DNA from: Saxidomus purpurata
Taxonomy: Eukaryota; Mollusca; Bivalvia; Venerida; Veneridae
DNA length: 64,000 bases
Assembly (NCBI GenBank): GCA_022818135.1
Contig: JAFMSR010000028.1
Coordinates: forward strand, 785,086-849,085
Reading direction: 5' to 3'
How positions within the stretch are numbered: position 1 is the stretch's first letter; every line of letters starts with the position of its first letter. Both the position numbers and the translations under genes were made by a program. The notes under the pieces were generated by a model that was given only the letters and a program-made list of their open reading frames with translations, ran no database searches and was not told where the DNA came from. Shown piece after piece: positions 25,501 through 40,500 of the stretch.

Positions 25501-28500
25501 TTTTATGTAATTGATAACTCAGTGCATAGTCATTAGCATAGCAACTTCAAGAAAACCAACTATCCCCTCTGTAGTCTTTCACTCATTAAAGTCAATATTC
25601 ATTGTGGAGCCACAGTAGCGCGTTTGCCTCAATATCGGACGGTCCCTGGTTCGAGTCATACCAATGCCACAGCAGTTGTGTCTTGAGACAAGACACATAT
25701 TTTTCAGATATTATTTCTCTCCACCCCCCCCCTCTCTCTCTCTCTCTCTTCGAGATTGGTTTTATCTTTAATGAGTCTCGAGAGCGATTGATATAAGTTG
25801 TAAGAACTTGTTTCACATTCCAGAGTAAATAAATAAGTATTAAATAAAAAACTTATTAAATTGCAAGTTTAGAAACAATATACGAGTAAAACATGCATGA
25901 AACATAAATTGATATTAACATAAGAAGCTTAGACACGTTATAAAGATGAAATAAATTGTTGGCACCGCCACAAATTAATGTGTCAGTCCAGCTGTTTTGC
26001 TTTAAAATATTAAACTGTTTATATTATTTAAGCATTTTTTATGAGGAAGAAATTACAAAGGTATTTGTTATACATTTTTACTATTCCCAATTCTCATTTC
26101 CCTGACGATGTACTGTGGTTTTGTTTCCAGTAGTGTACAGGATATTTTCAGTTCTCCACATTTGAGTGTCCGCCCGTCCGATGGTAAGAACTGCCCAACA
26201 ATCTAGATGAATAAGGATTAATGAATAGCGTCAACAGAAAGGATACATTTATTTCATTGTTTGCTATTTTGTCTGTGTTTTGATCCAGCAGACTAATTAT
26301 TTTTCAAAAGTTTAAAAATGAGCTAAATGTAAGTAAAATAATTAAAACACTCGTTTGTGACATTTTATAAGAAATCGTTATCCACCTAAAATTACAAGCC
26401 AAACGCGTTTATAAAAGTTTCATTTATATCATCCACTAGGAAAGCAATTCAATTGTTCAACAACAAGTGGTGGTGTTGACGTTAAGGTGTCTGTCGCGGA
26501 GGTTGCGGGTTTGAGCCCCACTGCGGTCGAGACAGTACCATCGCATATGACACCAGTACTGTTTTTTTCATGATGAGAGCTTGAAGCTTTCTTAACATCA
26601 ATCTAAAGTACATTAGTAAAATCTAACCACGATACTGAGTCAAACACATATCCTCCCGATTTTCGCTACAAAATATAACCTCCAGATTGAAAACACTGTC
26701 AAATATTGAAATTTTGTTTCGTCATCTGAGATTTAGTGGCTAAAAAATCGTCTACATGTTTTATACACGTTTGTGTAATAACGTTAACATCATAAATGTG
26801 AAGGGAAAGACGGGTAAGTCGGGTATACACACGACTGTCAGACGACGGACTTTCATTGCCACTTCGACTTCAGTGACCTAAAGTTTTACGTAATTTCATG
26901 AGATTGTAAATGAATAGATGCTGCGTTTCATTAAATAAGAATGTCGATGTTCTTGCCCTTTAACCCGAGTATGAATATTAAACCAAATAGCCTACCATGC
27001 CTGGTTCTTTCATATCCTCCATCGTGACAACACAGCAACATTCTTCTTGGTATATCATGCAAATGAAGTCTGAGACAGTGCCAGGCAATGGAGTCTGTGC
27101 GATGATAAAATGATCCTTCTTCTTGAGACTCTGTGTTGTACGACAAAATGAATCTTAAAATCAAACAGTTCTCCATTCCACTACGAAAAGGATATTCAGT
27201 ACTGACAGTTGTGGAATCAGTAGTATTTATAAAATATTACGTTTTTCAGTAATCTTTTTTTAATATAATAGAGTGTGTACATAATAGATAAAACTAATGA
27301 CAAGGGACAATATAAATATACTCAACACATACGTTGACGTAAACAGCATTGATGTAATCAAACATGTCCATTTGTCTGTTTAGATACAAATTTACGCGGT
27401 ACTGAGAGCCTGAAAGAAACAGTTAAACTACAATAACAATCCAAGGGTGAGTTATTTAGACATTAATAGAGCGTAATTTGAGCACCACAAAGCATATTTA
27501 GCCACCTAACACCGGAATGTCTTCGGTATGAACAATTTTACAAATACTTAATCACACATTTACAAATATCATTTTAATATATAGAATAACACCAATTCAC
27601 AGTGCTTGCCTTAATTTGAGATTTAATACACTAAATATAGATAATCATTCGAAGGTGCCAATATTCTAAAATTACATTTTGGACGAGTGATATTTTTTAT
27701 TCCAAAAGCTGACAAGCGAAATCTGCAGTTGTTTTATACTAAATCCATAAGCTTTATGTGACATTTTTTTCTTTCATTTAACCTTGAATCTAATAAGCAA
27801 CAAAATACATTTAAAATGTCAGCTTCCGCTAGTAACCAGCAGTCAGGTGCATTTATTATGTAAACATTAGGAAAGACAATCTGAAATATTTCTACAGATG
27901 GTAAACGTGAAATTTCTATTTAGATTACCTGGAATGTCAGCTCCATAACGGTTTTTGTTAACTAACGTTTCATTTCTCGAACGGGCATCCGATTCCTCTT
28001 TGCTACTTGTCTCAACCGACTCCTTAAGTTGCTATAACAGGCAAAAGAACACAATTAACATAATACATGTACCACGTATCGGTACCAACTGAAAACATGT
28101 TTTCAAACTCTGTAACATTCGCAACCACCTGCTAATAAGTTGACATATAACATGACTGTTCGCAGTGAGCTGCCAGACGTTTACTGTATTAAACATTCCT
28201 TCTTTTATTTTATATCCGTTTCTTTGTGATATATATAAGGACTGCATTCCAATACGTTTTGCTGACTAGCACATGTACAGGAGGACCTAAATTTGGTTTT
28301 GTTGCAACATTTCATGTACCAGTTTCACTTTACCTGAAATTGTTTGCTGTATATGTTGTTGTTTGTCTCCTGTACGTACTCTTGAAAGCTTTCAAAAGGA
28401 ATCGTTTCACTGTCGAAGTAAAGGCTATTTACTAAGGCTTTGTATATATAAATATATTGCTCCTGAAAGAAATGTATTTATTATAATATGTTGCAATTTT

Positions 28501-31500
28501 CCACGTTCAATTGATATTAATTAAGACTAACAGTATCATAAACTGAACTAAAATATCGACAAAGCACACGTTTTTACGTACATGAAGTAACTTTTTTAAT
28601 TTGCGCATACAAGTTTGAGAGAGCACCATGCTAAATTTTAATTGGTAAAACTTAGTTGCAGTGACTTATCAAACGACTACATTGTAAGAGACAGAATGTT
28701 CATTCTGGATCATTCATGTCGAATTAAAGGTTGGCAGTGTTTTCAAATGACTCGGTTGATACAACGTTCCACTAGCTCTCTTTTTAATATGTTCTTATAG
28801 TTTAGCAAATGGTGCTTGATTAGTTACATGCTAATCACAAACGTTCTCAGTGAATCTCAACGTCTGAATTAAAGTTCATCATACCTGGGTTTGAACCATT
28901 TTCACTCTTTGTTCCCGCATGCTATTGACACATTTGAATATATCCACTGAAAATTCACACTGTCCCTCTTGTGTAAGTCTATCAAGTGCTATCAAAGTTC
29001 CTGTTCGCCCTATTCCAGCACTAAAAGGAATGTAAGTCAACTCAAATTTGATATATGTTTGGTTTACACGAGTAAAATTCAATACTTGTATCTTTTGCAC
29101 GTGTCGCTTTTTTACTAAACGTGAACCTCGGTAAAACCGACATATTTTGATGGTGGTAAGTTTTAAATAATTAATTTCTTGAATATTTTCAGAAATATGT
29201 TTCATGTTAAGTTTAAATACATTTCTAAAGATCAAAAATAAAAACGAACCTGCAGTGAACAATGACGGGACCGTTCTTGGATGAACGAGTTGCTTTCAGC
29301 CTTTGTCTGAATTCTACTAGAGTTGTTACATCTTCCGGTACTTTTTTGTCCGGCCATGCTGTGTAATGCAGATGGGTTATACGTCGTTGATTATTTGCCT
29401 ACATAAATCATAAATCAACGGTAAGTTATTATATTCTAAAATCATTTTCAAGAATTACAAATTACAACATAACTATTATTTAGTCATGTTCATCATAATG
29501 CAGCTAACACATCAAACTCAAACTTTTGTATGCTTTATTTTATAGCCTTGTAAGCAGATCTTTTTGCAAAAAATTGGTCTGACAGAAATCAGGATTGATG
29601 GCAAGCTTACATAATTATGTTTATATCTTATTGCATGTACATCATTTGTTTTGTAAACCTTATTCAGACAGAAATCATTTGCAAGTGTATGTAACTGTGA
29701 TCTTACGGACTGGAGGCAATATCACAAACTTCATATCAAACGGCGTATGTCAAGTTGTTTTGCTAACTGTTCATCAACTGAACACTTCTTTTCTTTTTCA
29801 TTTTGGATATTCACACAATTATTGACACGTAAGTACATCGAAACTATGAAGTTGTAATTGCTCAATTTGTTTAAACATTACATGATACAAATGTAAATGC
29901 AAACATACATTTTAGAACTAAGAACTTAAATGCAGTACTATTTCCTCGCAATTTTACAAATTTCTTACGTTTGACAAGGTCAAACTTCTCGTGGTGTACT
30001 CTGCAAATACCTCTTCCCTCTCACATAATACATGTATATCACCATAAGAAATATTTTCTCCAAGATCAGGCCAATACTGTTCACATTTCATGCCCTGTTA
30101 ATATCAACGGTTGACAAATATATAGTAACAAATGACAAGGACATAGATATATAAATACTATATTGTGCAAATAATCAATGTAAATATTGCATATGACAGT
30201 GCAGTTTTCGATATCATTTTATTTGTGTGTGTGTGTGAGAGAGAATAAAACACATAATAGCTGAATTGTAGCTTTTAAAATTAGGGAAATACAAATTTTT
30301 ATACTTTACGAAATATCGATTTGACAGAGTCTTGATTACCTTGATTTACCAGTAATAGTTGTTTCGTGTAAAATGTATTTTGTATCCTCTTAACGTGAGT
30401 TTTTTTTAGAACGGGTATGAGATTGGTATGGAAAGAAGCACGATTTGCAATTAAGATTATTGAAACAATGTGCCTCAGTTTGAAGAAACAATTAGCATTC
30501 TCAAATAGTAGTTTCATGAGTAATTTATTTCTTTAAAATGTATCTTCTAGGCAGAAATCAAATGTTTATCACGTCGTGTATAAAAAAGTTATTCAGTTAC
30601 TAGCTACATCTGATGTTAAGATCCTACCGATGGTTCTGTCAAGTTTGTTAGCATCACAATTATGTCTGATTGTTCGTTCCAAACCATCATCCAGAAAGTT
30701 TTAAAATCGTAAGTCGTCTTTCCAGTTGGACCTATAACATATACGTGTACATCTGACGAATGTCATACAAAAATGAAGAATATCATATAAACTGATAATG
30801 CGGACAAATCTGATTAAAGACACTGCCTTGTTTCCTGTCTATATTTTGCTCCTCGAGTGTAGCTATGTCAACTAAGGCCATTTAACATATACATCAAAAC
30901 CGAACCGAATCCGAAACGAAAAACAAAAAGAATACATTTCAACAAACGAGGTCTTTAACATATATATCGAAACCGAAACCGAATCTGAACCGAAACTGAA
31001 ACGAAAACATACACGAATTTTTACGATTAGGTCACCGAATTTTGTTATTTTAGCTCAGTGTTAAAATGAGTTCCATCCTGCTACAAGTAATCTGTCAAAG
31101 GTTTTTGTAATATGAATATTTTTTTAGGAAGTTAAAGACAGACGATTCATATGGACAAATCATTAAAAGATTTTAAAAAACAGGTGTTGAAAGAGACAGA
31201 TTAGAACAAAATGCTAGAATACATAGAATACCCGAATAAACAGCTTTTAAATATACATCCATATATAATATGTATGTCAAATTGACCGTTTGTCCTCTAT
31301 AATAACGAAATTATACAGGGTTTCAACCAGAGACTTGTTTCAAGTCGGTGTACATGTATATTTAAAAGCACATGTATAATACAAAACGAATAAATTCGGT
31401 ATCGATTCGGTTTAGATTTGGTTGTAGTGTACTATATGCAAAATAGCCCTTAGCAAAATTACTATTGAAGGTGTATATGCCATCCAAATTGCAGCACTGC

Positions 31501-34500
31501 AACCTAATGCGATTCATCGATTGTACTACCGTAGGTAAATTTCGTTGTGACTATACAATGTAGTTAGATATTAACACATTTTATATGACTTAAAGCGTGA
31601 AGTATTCGCTATATTGTTTTGTTGCATATCCACAAAATATCGTTCTCGGTTCTCTATGTTTACAAACATAAAAATGTTACTGTAAAAGTATAAAACGTAA
31701 ACTAACTTGTCTAGAAGTAACATTTAAACTATATAAATCTAGTACTGACTTACCAAGAGATGCAATGTATGCATTTGTTTTGTCATATCCCTGAAATTAA
31801 TAATAAAATTGTTCAATACATTCTATATTAAAGTTATATTCATGTTTAAGAGCCAGAGAGGATGTCAATAATGTTTGTTTTTTCAAACTACACTACAAGT
31901 GTGTCAGTTTACTTAGATATCTAAATAAGCAATAAAGCAGAATTTCATGTACAATATGCATACTTACGTCAATGTAGCAAGCGTTTATGAAGAAATTTGG
32001 TTGTCCAGATATCTTGACCCTTGAGTGATCATCTGCAAATTAAAAGTTTAGTACTGAAAAAAGCAGATAATAAGACAACACAATTCTGTTCCGTCTAGTA
32101 AGGGATTCTTACGCAGGAGTCGGCTGATTTTCTACAAGTCTATCATTTTAGATCTACTAGACAAAGTCCAGCAGAGCTTATGCGACTGTGGTTTGCCGGT
32201 CTTATGTCTGTCCGTCCGTCCGTATGTCCATAAAACTTTAAGTAAGTGTGCCAAAGGTCAAGGTAAGAGTGCCCTCCGACAGTGTTGAATTGAAAAAAAA
32301 ATTGGACATTTGTCTTGAAATTGCAATTAAACCAAATAAGCATAATTCATCGCATTTCCGGAATAGAAGTACCAATTGTTTGATTTAATCCATGTAGCAC
32401 TTCGAGGATTTTACATCTGTGCTCTTTAACAGACACCCGAGGAAATGGTAATTGTTGCATAGAACGGAAAAATCATCACAGTGCTAGCAGATTCCCCGAC
32501 GAGAATATCAACAATTTAAAACGTTAAATATACAATTATTGACTCTCGGAGAATGAGATTTAACCAAAACATAATTATTGTAACAAATCAATGAATATCG
32601 CATTACGTCCAATACATCAAATGTCAGTAACTTTTTTATGTAATAGTTGTATAGTGTGCCCTGTATTCGCCTTGTTTTTTGTGCAAGTTTAATGTTGTGT
32701 TATTGCTGTCCTTGGTGACAACGTTATTAGCATAATTTCTTTTAACAAAATGGCGGCAGAATAATGCAAACGGATTATAACCTTTTAGGAATATCTATGG
32801 GAGGAAGAACTCGTTTGGTACCACCTGCTGAAAGTAGGAGAGTGTTTCTGACGTCGCAAATAATGTTAACTGTCTGCATTGTGCAAGTAGATAAGACGGA
32901 TTCTCGTTATTTTTATCTAAATCTATAAGTCATATTTACCCCATAAACCATGAAAAGCTCCTATATGAAATGAAGTTCATGAATCGAGATCCGAACTAAA
33001 TGGATATTTCTTATCAAGAGATTATAATCTGTATCTTATCTATCTAATAACATTTAATGTTTAAAATTTACATATTATTTACTTACATGGATATATTCCG
33101 TTGTATCTGTTCATTGGTAAATTTTCACGTCTCCGGGCAAATGTACATGGTTTTTGTAGGCCCGTCGGTAATTTCTGTTTAAGAGACAGAAAGAGAATTT
33201 AATTTGTTTGTTTTTTTATAACACAAGATCGATTTAGGGAAAGATGATAGGAAAGAATTTAGACTGTGAATATACCACCAGTAGGAGAATGTCGCAACAT
33301 CCGTATATGAACCATAACGTTTTGAAAAATGTCATTTCCTGTATTTTATCATTGATATTTTGCCACTTAAGTTGTAAAAAGTACAAAATGCAAAGAAAAA
33401 TGATAAGTAAGGATATTGTGTCCCAGTGACTTGTAACAGGAAATTATGATTATGTCAATATTAAAAAAAAAAACGTTTTGTTTAAAATCAATTAAAAGGC
33501 TGCGTTTTTGGTACGTGGCATTCCCTGTTTGATATTATTTTTGTTTTTATTTAATATTTCAAATTGTTAAATTGGTTATATGACGTCACGGCAAATTCTA
33601 GTACTGGGTTATTTTTATACACGAAAATCGAATCATTACTGCTATTGTAATCGGAGAGTTGCCATGATATAAGGATAGTTATATAAAATTATATCAAGAC
33701 AAACACATGCAGCGAACAATCAGTGCGGTATTTAATACAATAAACCATGAAACACTTCAACTTAAAAACAGAAACCGTTTCTATATTTTCCTGTGATGAA
33801 AATTGAATGTGATTCATTGTATTTATTGTATATGTTGCCTTTGTCTGATTAATGTAATTCCATTACCAATCACCAAAATCAGTGAAAACAAAGCAAAGTT
33901 AGCGCATTTTCATATCGAACTAAGGAAGATCGAAGCCGTAACATGTGTTATGGTTGTAAAACAAACTTGTCTGGCGTTGTTTGTTTTGTTTTTTTAATTA
34001 TATGTCTTATTGTAAGAAAATCCTGAAGCTGGACATCCGTTATCAGAAAAGTGTGATAAGACATCTAAAAAGAATTTAAAAACTTTAAAAGATACCTCTA
34101 ACTTTTTAAGATTTTAGTTTACAAGAATATCCGATAATACATGCAGTTGTCTTAAAACATGAAACATTTTTTACCTGGTAATCAATACCAAAGGCCTCTT
34201 CACTTCTATTTGATACATACGCCAACAACTCTGATACTCTTATTCTCTCTATCTGTTCAATTTTCTCAATTGAATTATAGTATTCTGTTGGTTCTCTGTA
34301 TAGCGGCGGGTCATCGTCCAACTCTTGCAATCCGTGGAAAGACGTCTCTTCTTTTCTCGGCATTTTAGTGCTTGGAGACTTGTTGGGGGTTTTAGCTGAG
34401 ACGTAGTAAGAACTTCAAGTATTTAAGGTGTACCAAAATACTTCTAAATACGCTTAAAGTCAGTAGTAATACGCATATACAAAACTACAATATATATAAG

Positions 34501-37500
34501 TGAGAATCTATTTACTTTGAAGAATTTATTGTAGTCGTTCCCTTATAGGTATATTTGATAATATAGAGAAAGTTTAACTGTGTATGGAATTCAAATTGAA
34601 AAACTGTAATATACAATTAGCCCCGGCTTCACGAAAATACTTAGGTAATAAGCATAGTAACATGCTCAACTTGTTTTAACACTTATAAGTCCTTTGCATG
34701 TTTATTCATATAAAATTCCAGTTTGCAGAATCGTATTTACCCGTTACATTTTTTGTAATTACATGTGTATACATTTGTCAGCATTTTTGCCAGAACGTGT
34801 GGTTTTATAGCGAAAATATTTTACATATGTAAATTCTTAAAAGTCTTGAGTTCTACTCAAATGAATTTGTCGCTATACCTGATTTGCGTTAAATATTAAA
34901 CAACCTCCCTTTCTGTTAACGTGTTAATGTGTAAACAAATATACCATTTTGAAAAATGACATCAAGAAATATATTTTTTCTTTAATTAGGCTGTAAATAA
35001 TATACTTAGCTAAGCAATGACTTTCGAAAATTGGGGACAGATTAGCACAAGCCTTGTATTTTGACTGAATAGATCTCCACATTTAAACTCATTTTATATT
35101 TGAAGTATATTTACCCGAGAATGGGACGTTTTGGTATATAAGTTTGCCGGTCTCATCTCTTTTCTCAACAATATGTAAAAATCTGAAAGTGAAATCCATT
35201 TGCTGGTTTATTATTTCGGTTAGAAATACCGTGGAGTCTATTTCTAAGTTTGCATAATAATGCTTTCTTTTCGAGTACATGAAGCAAATCACTGAAAAAG
35301 TTCAACTGGAAAGTGTAATTGTTTTAGAATTTATATTTTTTGAAATTTAATCGACACACTGGGGCCTCATCCCCGAGGGGATCTTTTAGGTTTTAAGTTT
35401 TAAGCTGCAATATAGATGTAAGAAAAGCATTACACCCCCTAAAGGGCCTCATTGTGATACAGAATCAGTTTCTAAATCATACACTTATAGAGACTACAAT
35501 GTCGTATACTTGTGCCAAACATAATTATATTCTGACCAGCCTTTTCAGAAAAAAATAGAAGCACTTTTAAAATTTCACTACCTAATTTCTCAATCTCAGA
35601 GGGGTAATTTTTCCGCATTTTACGATAATACAGAACGAAGTTGTTGTAAGTCAGAATAAATTAGTACTATGGTAGAGTTGGTGTTTTAAATAAGAAAGTA
35701 CCTGTATGTGCCGTATATACAATTTAGTATGATTGCTGCCATTAGAAAAAGTGGATATTCGTACCTTTTCCTGTATAAGAGTATACCAAACACTACCAAT
35801 CCTGCAAATGCAATGGCACCAGAAATACTGCCAGCTACTAAGCCCACAATAGAATCTTCAGTTGTCTCGAACGAATCTGTAATATGAAAGAAATAAACTA
35901 AATTTGACCAAGGTCCTACCTAACTCATATCACAGTCGTACTTCTAATACTGAATGATGTCTCATTATAATCATACAGTTTATCGTAAAATGACTCCTTT
36001 GGTTTTGCATAGACACTATTTGCACGAACTAATATTTGCGTATAATTACATGAACATCTTTCCTAACCTTCTTATAATAAATAATAGATCTATGATTGAC
36101 ACGTATTCTTCTCAGCATTGCTCGTTATTGGTGTACAATAAGACCGTGTGTATACAATTAAATCTTCACATAATACCTTGCTCAGGCAAAGTGAAAATTA
36201 TACATATATCCCGTGTTCTCAAATTCACGGGAATTTAGGGAATACGAATATCAGTTTAAATTGTGCTGTTTGTTAAGCAGTTGAAGATCACTGTATATGT
36301 AGTTAAGTTTCATTTTCAGGCTACTAGTAGCTAGATAGGTTTTCAAAATACATATCTGCGCTAAACGGTTGAACAATTGAGCAAATTCTAAGCCCTGTAC
36401 AGAGCTACATTTTAACAGGCAGTTGTAAGTTTATATTAGCTTCCAGTTAACAGTAAGACATATGTACAACTTTAGGATGATGGCGCTGTACAAGTAATCG
36501 ACGGAAACGTAACAACAACGTCTACGAATTTAGCAAATATCACGTTCAGTGGTATATGAAACATGGAATAGATGAAGTGGTTACCTTTTGTTTTAACACG
36601 AAGAAGCAATGCTGTGGAATTTCCTTTAATATTCATAGCAACAATTTCGAACTCATAGTTGGTCGTACTAATCAGTCTATCAATTTTTAATTTCATCATA
36701 GCTTCACCGGTATCCTGTAGAACTAAAGATACCAAGTTTTGGCTTTTTTCACTTTTATACTGTATAGAAAAATTCTGTGGCGTGCCACCGTTAAAACCAG
36801 GTCTCCATGTCAACGTTATTGATGTGTCTGTTAATAATTCTTGAATGCTGTAGAGTTCCATTGGTGGGTTAGGTCGGTCTAACAGAAAACAAAAAGAAAA
36901 ATGGGTTGTATAGACAGTTCTTTTATATTCACGAAAACATGTTCTGCTCTAATATACACAATTTATAGTATCAATATATATATATCACATTTTATAAGAA
37001 GGTAAATACAACAGAACAAATAAAGAGACGAGACAAGCGCAGAAAATAGTTGTAGTATGTTCCCTTAGAAACTGAATTTAACAACGAAGTGAGTTTATTG
37101 TTTTGTTCAGGTATCTATATCAGTATATACGATTTTAATTGTTTCCGTCGCTTTCTTAACACTAATTCAAGTTGTTACAGTGGCACTTACGTTTTTGTTC
37201 CGTTTACCTCATTGTTGTTACCGCGTTGAAAACGCCGGGTAAACGCTGTCAATTTCACAAGGTATTTAAACTCGGTGCCATCCGTTCCGAAGGTGAAAGC
37301 CATAACCACTTAGCTCTCGAAATTCACGACGCCCTATTCAACTTTATTTATTCCCATTACAAGCCTTGTTGTATTTACACAGTATATTGCTAGGCAGTTG
37401 GCTTTCTTTTTAAAGTACTTTTTCATTATTTTACTAATGTTGAAACTTAACTCAGCTGGGATGTTTCTTTTTTACTCAAATTTTCTCTTAGATGAGTCCG

Positions 37501-40500
37501 GAGAAGAGTGAGGTTGGGATGCTTCAAACTAGTTTAAATCTCCATTAACACGTACATTGAACCATTTCGGTTAAAGTACTACGTTCTGCGCTCTGTGGCG
37601 TATTTACGTTAGTAGTGAAGACATGCCATTGAAAACGGATGTTTGATACGGAATTATCGTAATTACAGCAACTTAAGATTACATATTGTGATGCTCTTAA
37701 AACGTTCTTAAAAATTAAACAGATTAACCCTCTAGAGCCCAATGTTGCACAGATGCAACATCACATCATAAATGTTCACTCCGCTATCAAATTTGGCTTA
37801 TTTACATTTTGAAGACTATTCTTAGTTGTACTTGGTATGTATGTGTAACAAGACAAGTATGTTCCAAACACAATTTTCATGATGAGTTACTTCCCCTTGT
37901 TATACATCCGCCATTTGTACCAAGAAAATGGAAAACAATTATTGACTTGTTTCAACAGCTGTACTTTTAAGAGGAAAGAATTAGTTAGCTGGTATTTCTG
38001 TGTTCAATCATGGAATTAAAGCTTGATTTTTCACTTGGTTACATTGATTTCTCTATATCTGGCATACATTTCGAAGATTCATTTTCAGAATGTGCATGTT
38101 GCACCTGTGCAACATTGGGCTTTTGTGAAAAGTAAACTTTTACAAGCACATCATACAAGTACCTTACTTTCGCAGTTAACTGATTAAATTTCTACCTTAA
38201 ATTGTATTTTAAGAATAATTGTAGTACATTCCAATAATTTTCAAATCTTTTCTACTTGAAATCCCATCCTAGCTACTATGACTAAATAGCAAGGTTAGGA
38301 GAATTTCGAAATTTTTCACAATTAGAGTGACCTTGACTCATTTAAACAACTTTGATATGATTATTTGATCTTAACCATTGACCATAGTCACTCCATAAAC
38401 AATATGTGTCATTGTATGTCTATCACTAGTGTTTTTTTAAATTTGACAGTGAAAGATTATAGAATTTGCGAGTTAATCAAAGCTTAGTTGGACTACTTTT
38501 TTTAACCCAGTCAGTGACCTTGACCTTTGACATTGGGACCCGGGAAAGTATAGCGGTCAACTATTGCCCATGACTAACGTTCGTATTAGAGTAGACTTTA
38601 GTTCAATGTTGGGTTTTACTTTGAGGTCCCCTAATGTTGCTGGGGTGGCAAACCATAATTTTGCCATGGCATAGGCTCGATAGAAGTCAATGAATGGATA
38701 AAGAGGCTAAAATTTTATTGGTATATGAAATTACCTGTGTATAAGTATTTTTCTTCAATCATATAGGTGTCAATTATCTTTAATTAGGTCATGATAATTA
38801 TAACTAAGTCCTAAACTAGTTTTAAGTACTAATGTTGCACTGGTGCAACATATTCTGTAAAAGCCCAACGTTGCACTCGTGCAACATCAAAAAAATTCTT
38901 TACCAAGAACAGTAGACATAAAATTGTTTGGTTTTTAAGTATGACTCATCAGTGCCTCCGTATAAACAAACAATCAGAATTGTGACATGGGTTGGGGTCT
39001 AGAGGGTTAAAATAAAATTAGTTCAATAATGTATTATATCTAGTATAATGCTCAAATGAGGACCTTGTAGGTTTACGCATTTATACAAGCAAACTAAAAC
39101 ATGAGTTTATACCAAACGGTTGAAGTGTATAATTTTGCGTCAGATCTCCGATGAAATTCTTTATAATTAGTCGGAAGTAATTAACTTCTGTAGAAGTAAA
39201 ATTGTTGACTGTCAAGTTAGACTGCATTCCCAAAGAAGTAATATAAATCATGTCGTTGTTTGTAATTTCTTCCCATGATGAATTCGTCCACACTTCCCAA
39301 GTAAATTCGGGAACTGGATATGCAATTGCAGTAAATTGTAACGTTACTGGAACATACAATTCACTTCTAATGTCTTCTTGAACACGTTCATGCGACATAG
39401 GTTTACCTGTTTAAAAAGTAATATAAATTGCAGCATAAGTTAAGAAAAGGGTAACGAGGTGACTAATACCAGTATACACTATCTTAAGCAGCGTCTTTAG
39501 GCTTTAAACAGTTTACTTAATATACATGTATATTCAATACTTAGTGCATTTAAAAAATAAACAATAAAAGTAAATTAAGGAAAGAGATTATCACTATAGA
39601 AACAAGAGACCATGGTGGCCGTATATCACTCCTGAGTACGAGTGAACTTACCTGAGGAAGTCATTTGTCACTAAAAGGAGTAAGTAGTTGCTAAGGAAGT
39701 CTCTGGTTGCCAGGAAAAGTCACTAGTTGCTCAAGAAGTCAATGGTCGCTAAAAATCACCAGCTACCAGAGGCAGTCAGTGCTTGTTAAGGAAATCACTG
39801 GTCACTAGTGGAAGTCAGTGATTGCCTAAAAGTCAACCGTTGAGAGTTGCTATGGATGTCAATGGTTGCTTAGCAAGTCATCGGTAGCAAAAGGATACTA
39901 AAGCTTGTTAAGGAGGTCACTGGTTGCCGGGATAACTCACAAGTTACGGGGGTTAACGTTGTTGCTATGAAAGTCAATGGTTGCTACGAAAGTCACTTGT
40001 TCTTATGGAAAGGCACTGGAAGCTTAGTAACTCACTGATTTCTACGGGAACTCACTTCTTGCTAGGGGACTAAGTTGTTTCTAAGGAAGTCAATGGTTGC
40101 TTAAGAAGTCACTTGCTCCTAGAAATCACTGGCTGCTAAGGACGTTCTTGGTTGTCAGGGGAAGTGACTGCTTGCTTATGAAGTCATTGGTTGTTAACGA
40201 AGTCACTGGCTGCATGAGAAGTAAGACGTTGCTAATGAAGTTGCTGGCCACTAATTCAAGATAGTGTTTACCAAAAAAGTCAATGGTTGCTAAGGAAGGC
40301 AGCTGTTGCTAGGTAAATAAATGGTTATAATAGGAACTCATTTGAAGCTAAGTTTTTCCTGTAATTCCAAATACTGACAAGGGACCCTCACTTGGACATG
40401 ATTTGAACAATCTTGATGGAGGTTCAGTAGACAATGCTACATATCAAATATCTAATAAACGAGAGCGTGACGGACGCACGTACGCATAGACTTACGGACG

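Larger units (their letters stand above)
32033..34174. other. Introns flanking RPTP exon 11
   Basis: Two introns (32033-33086 and 33175-34174) with the repeat fragment at 32155 and the truncated retroelement tail at 33498. A TGACGTCA occurs near 33591. Nothing else recognised. Confidence 0.5.
34396..36584. other. Introns 7-9 of the visible RPTP gene
   Basis: Three introns around exons 8 and 9. 34610-34700 ('ccccggcttcacgaaaatac') and 35360-35460 look like fragments of dispersed repeats. A minus-strand stretch near 35585-35635 (YYRKMRKNYPSEIEKL) is open but has no acceptor. Confidence 0.45.

Noticed and set aside
35183..35292. Longer version of exon 9 starting at the AG near 35291
   Set aside because: It is open, but its phase does not match the end of the membrane exon; the internal acceptor at 35183 fits both neighbours exactly. 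Kept only as a possible alternative splice form.
35585..35640. Minus-strand YYRKMRKNYPSEIEKL stretch as an additional juxtamembrane exon
   Set aside because: No AG acceptor lies between an in-frame stop and the open stretch, and exons 8 and 9 already join in phase without it.
39640..40340. CRISPR-like array
   Set aside because: Units are diverged and contiguous without spacers, and the genome is eukaryotic; it is a minisatellite.
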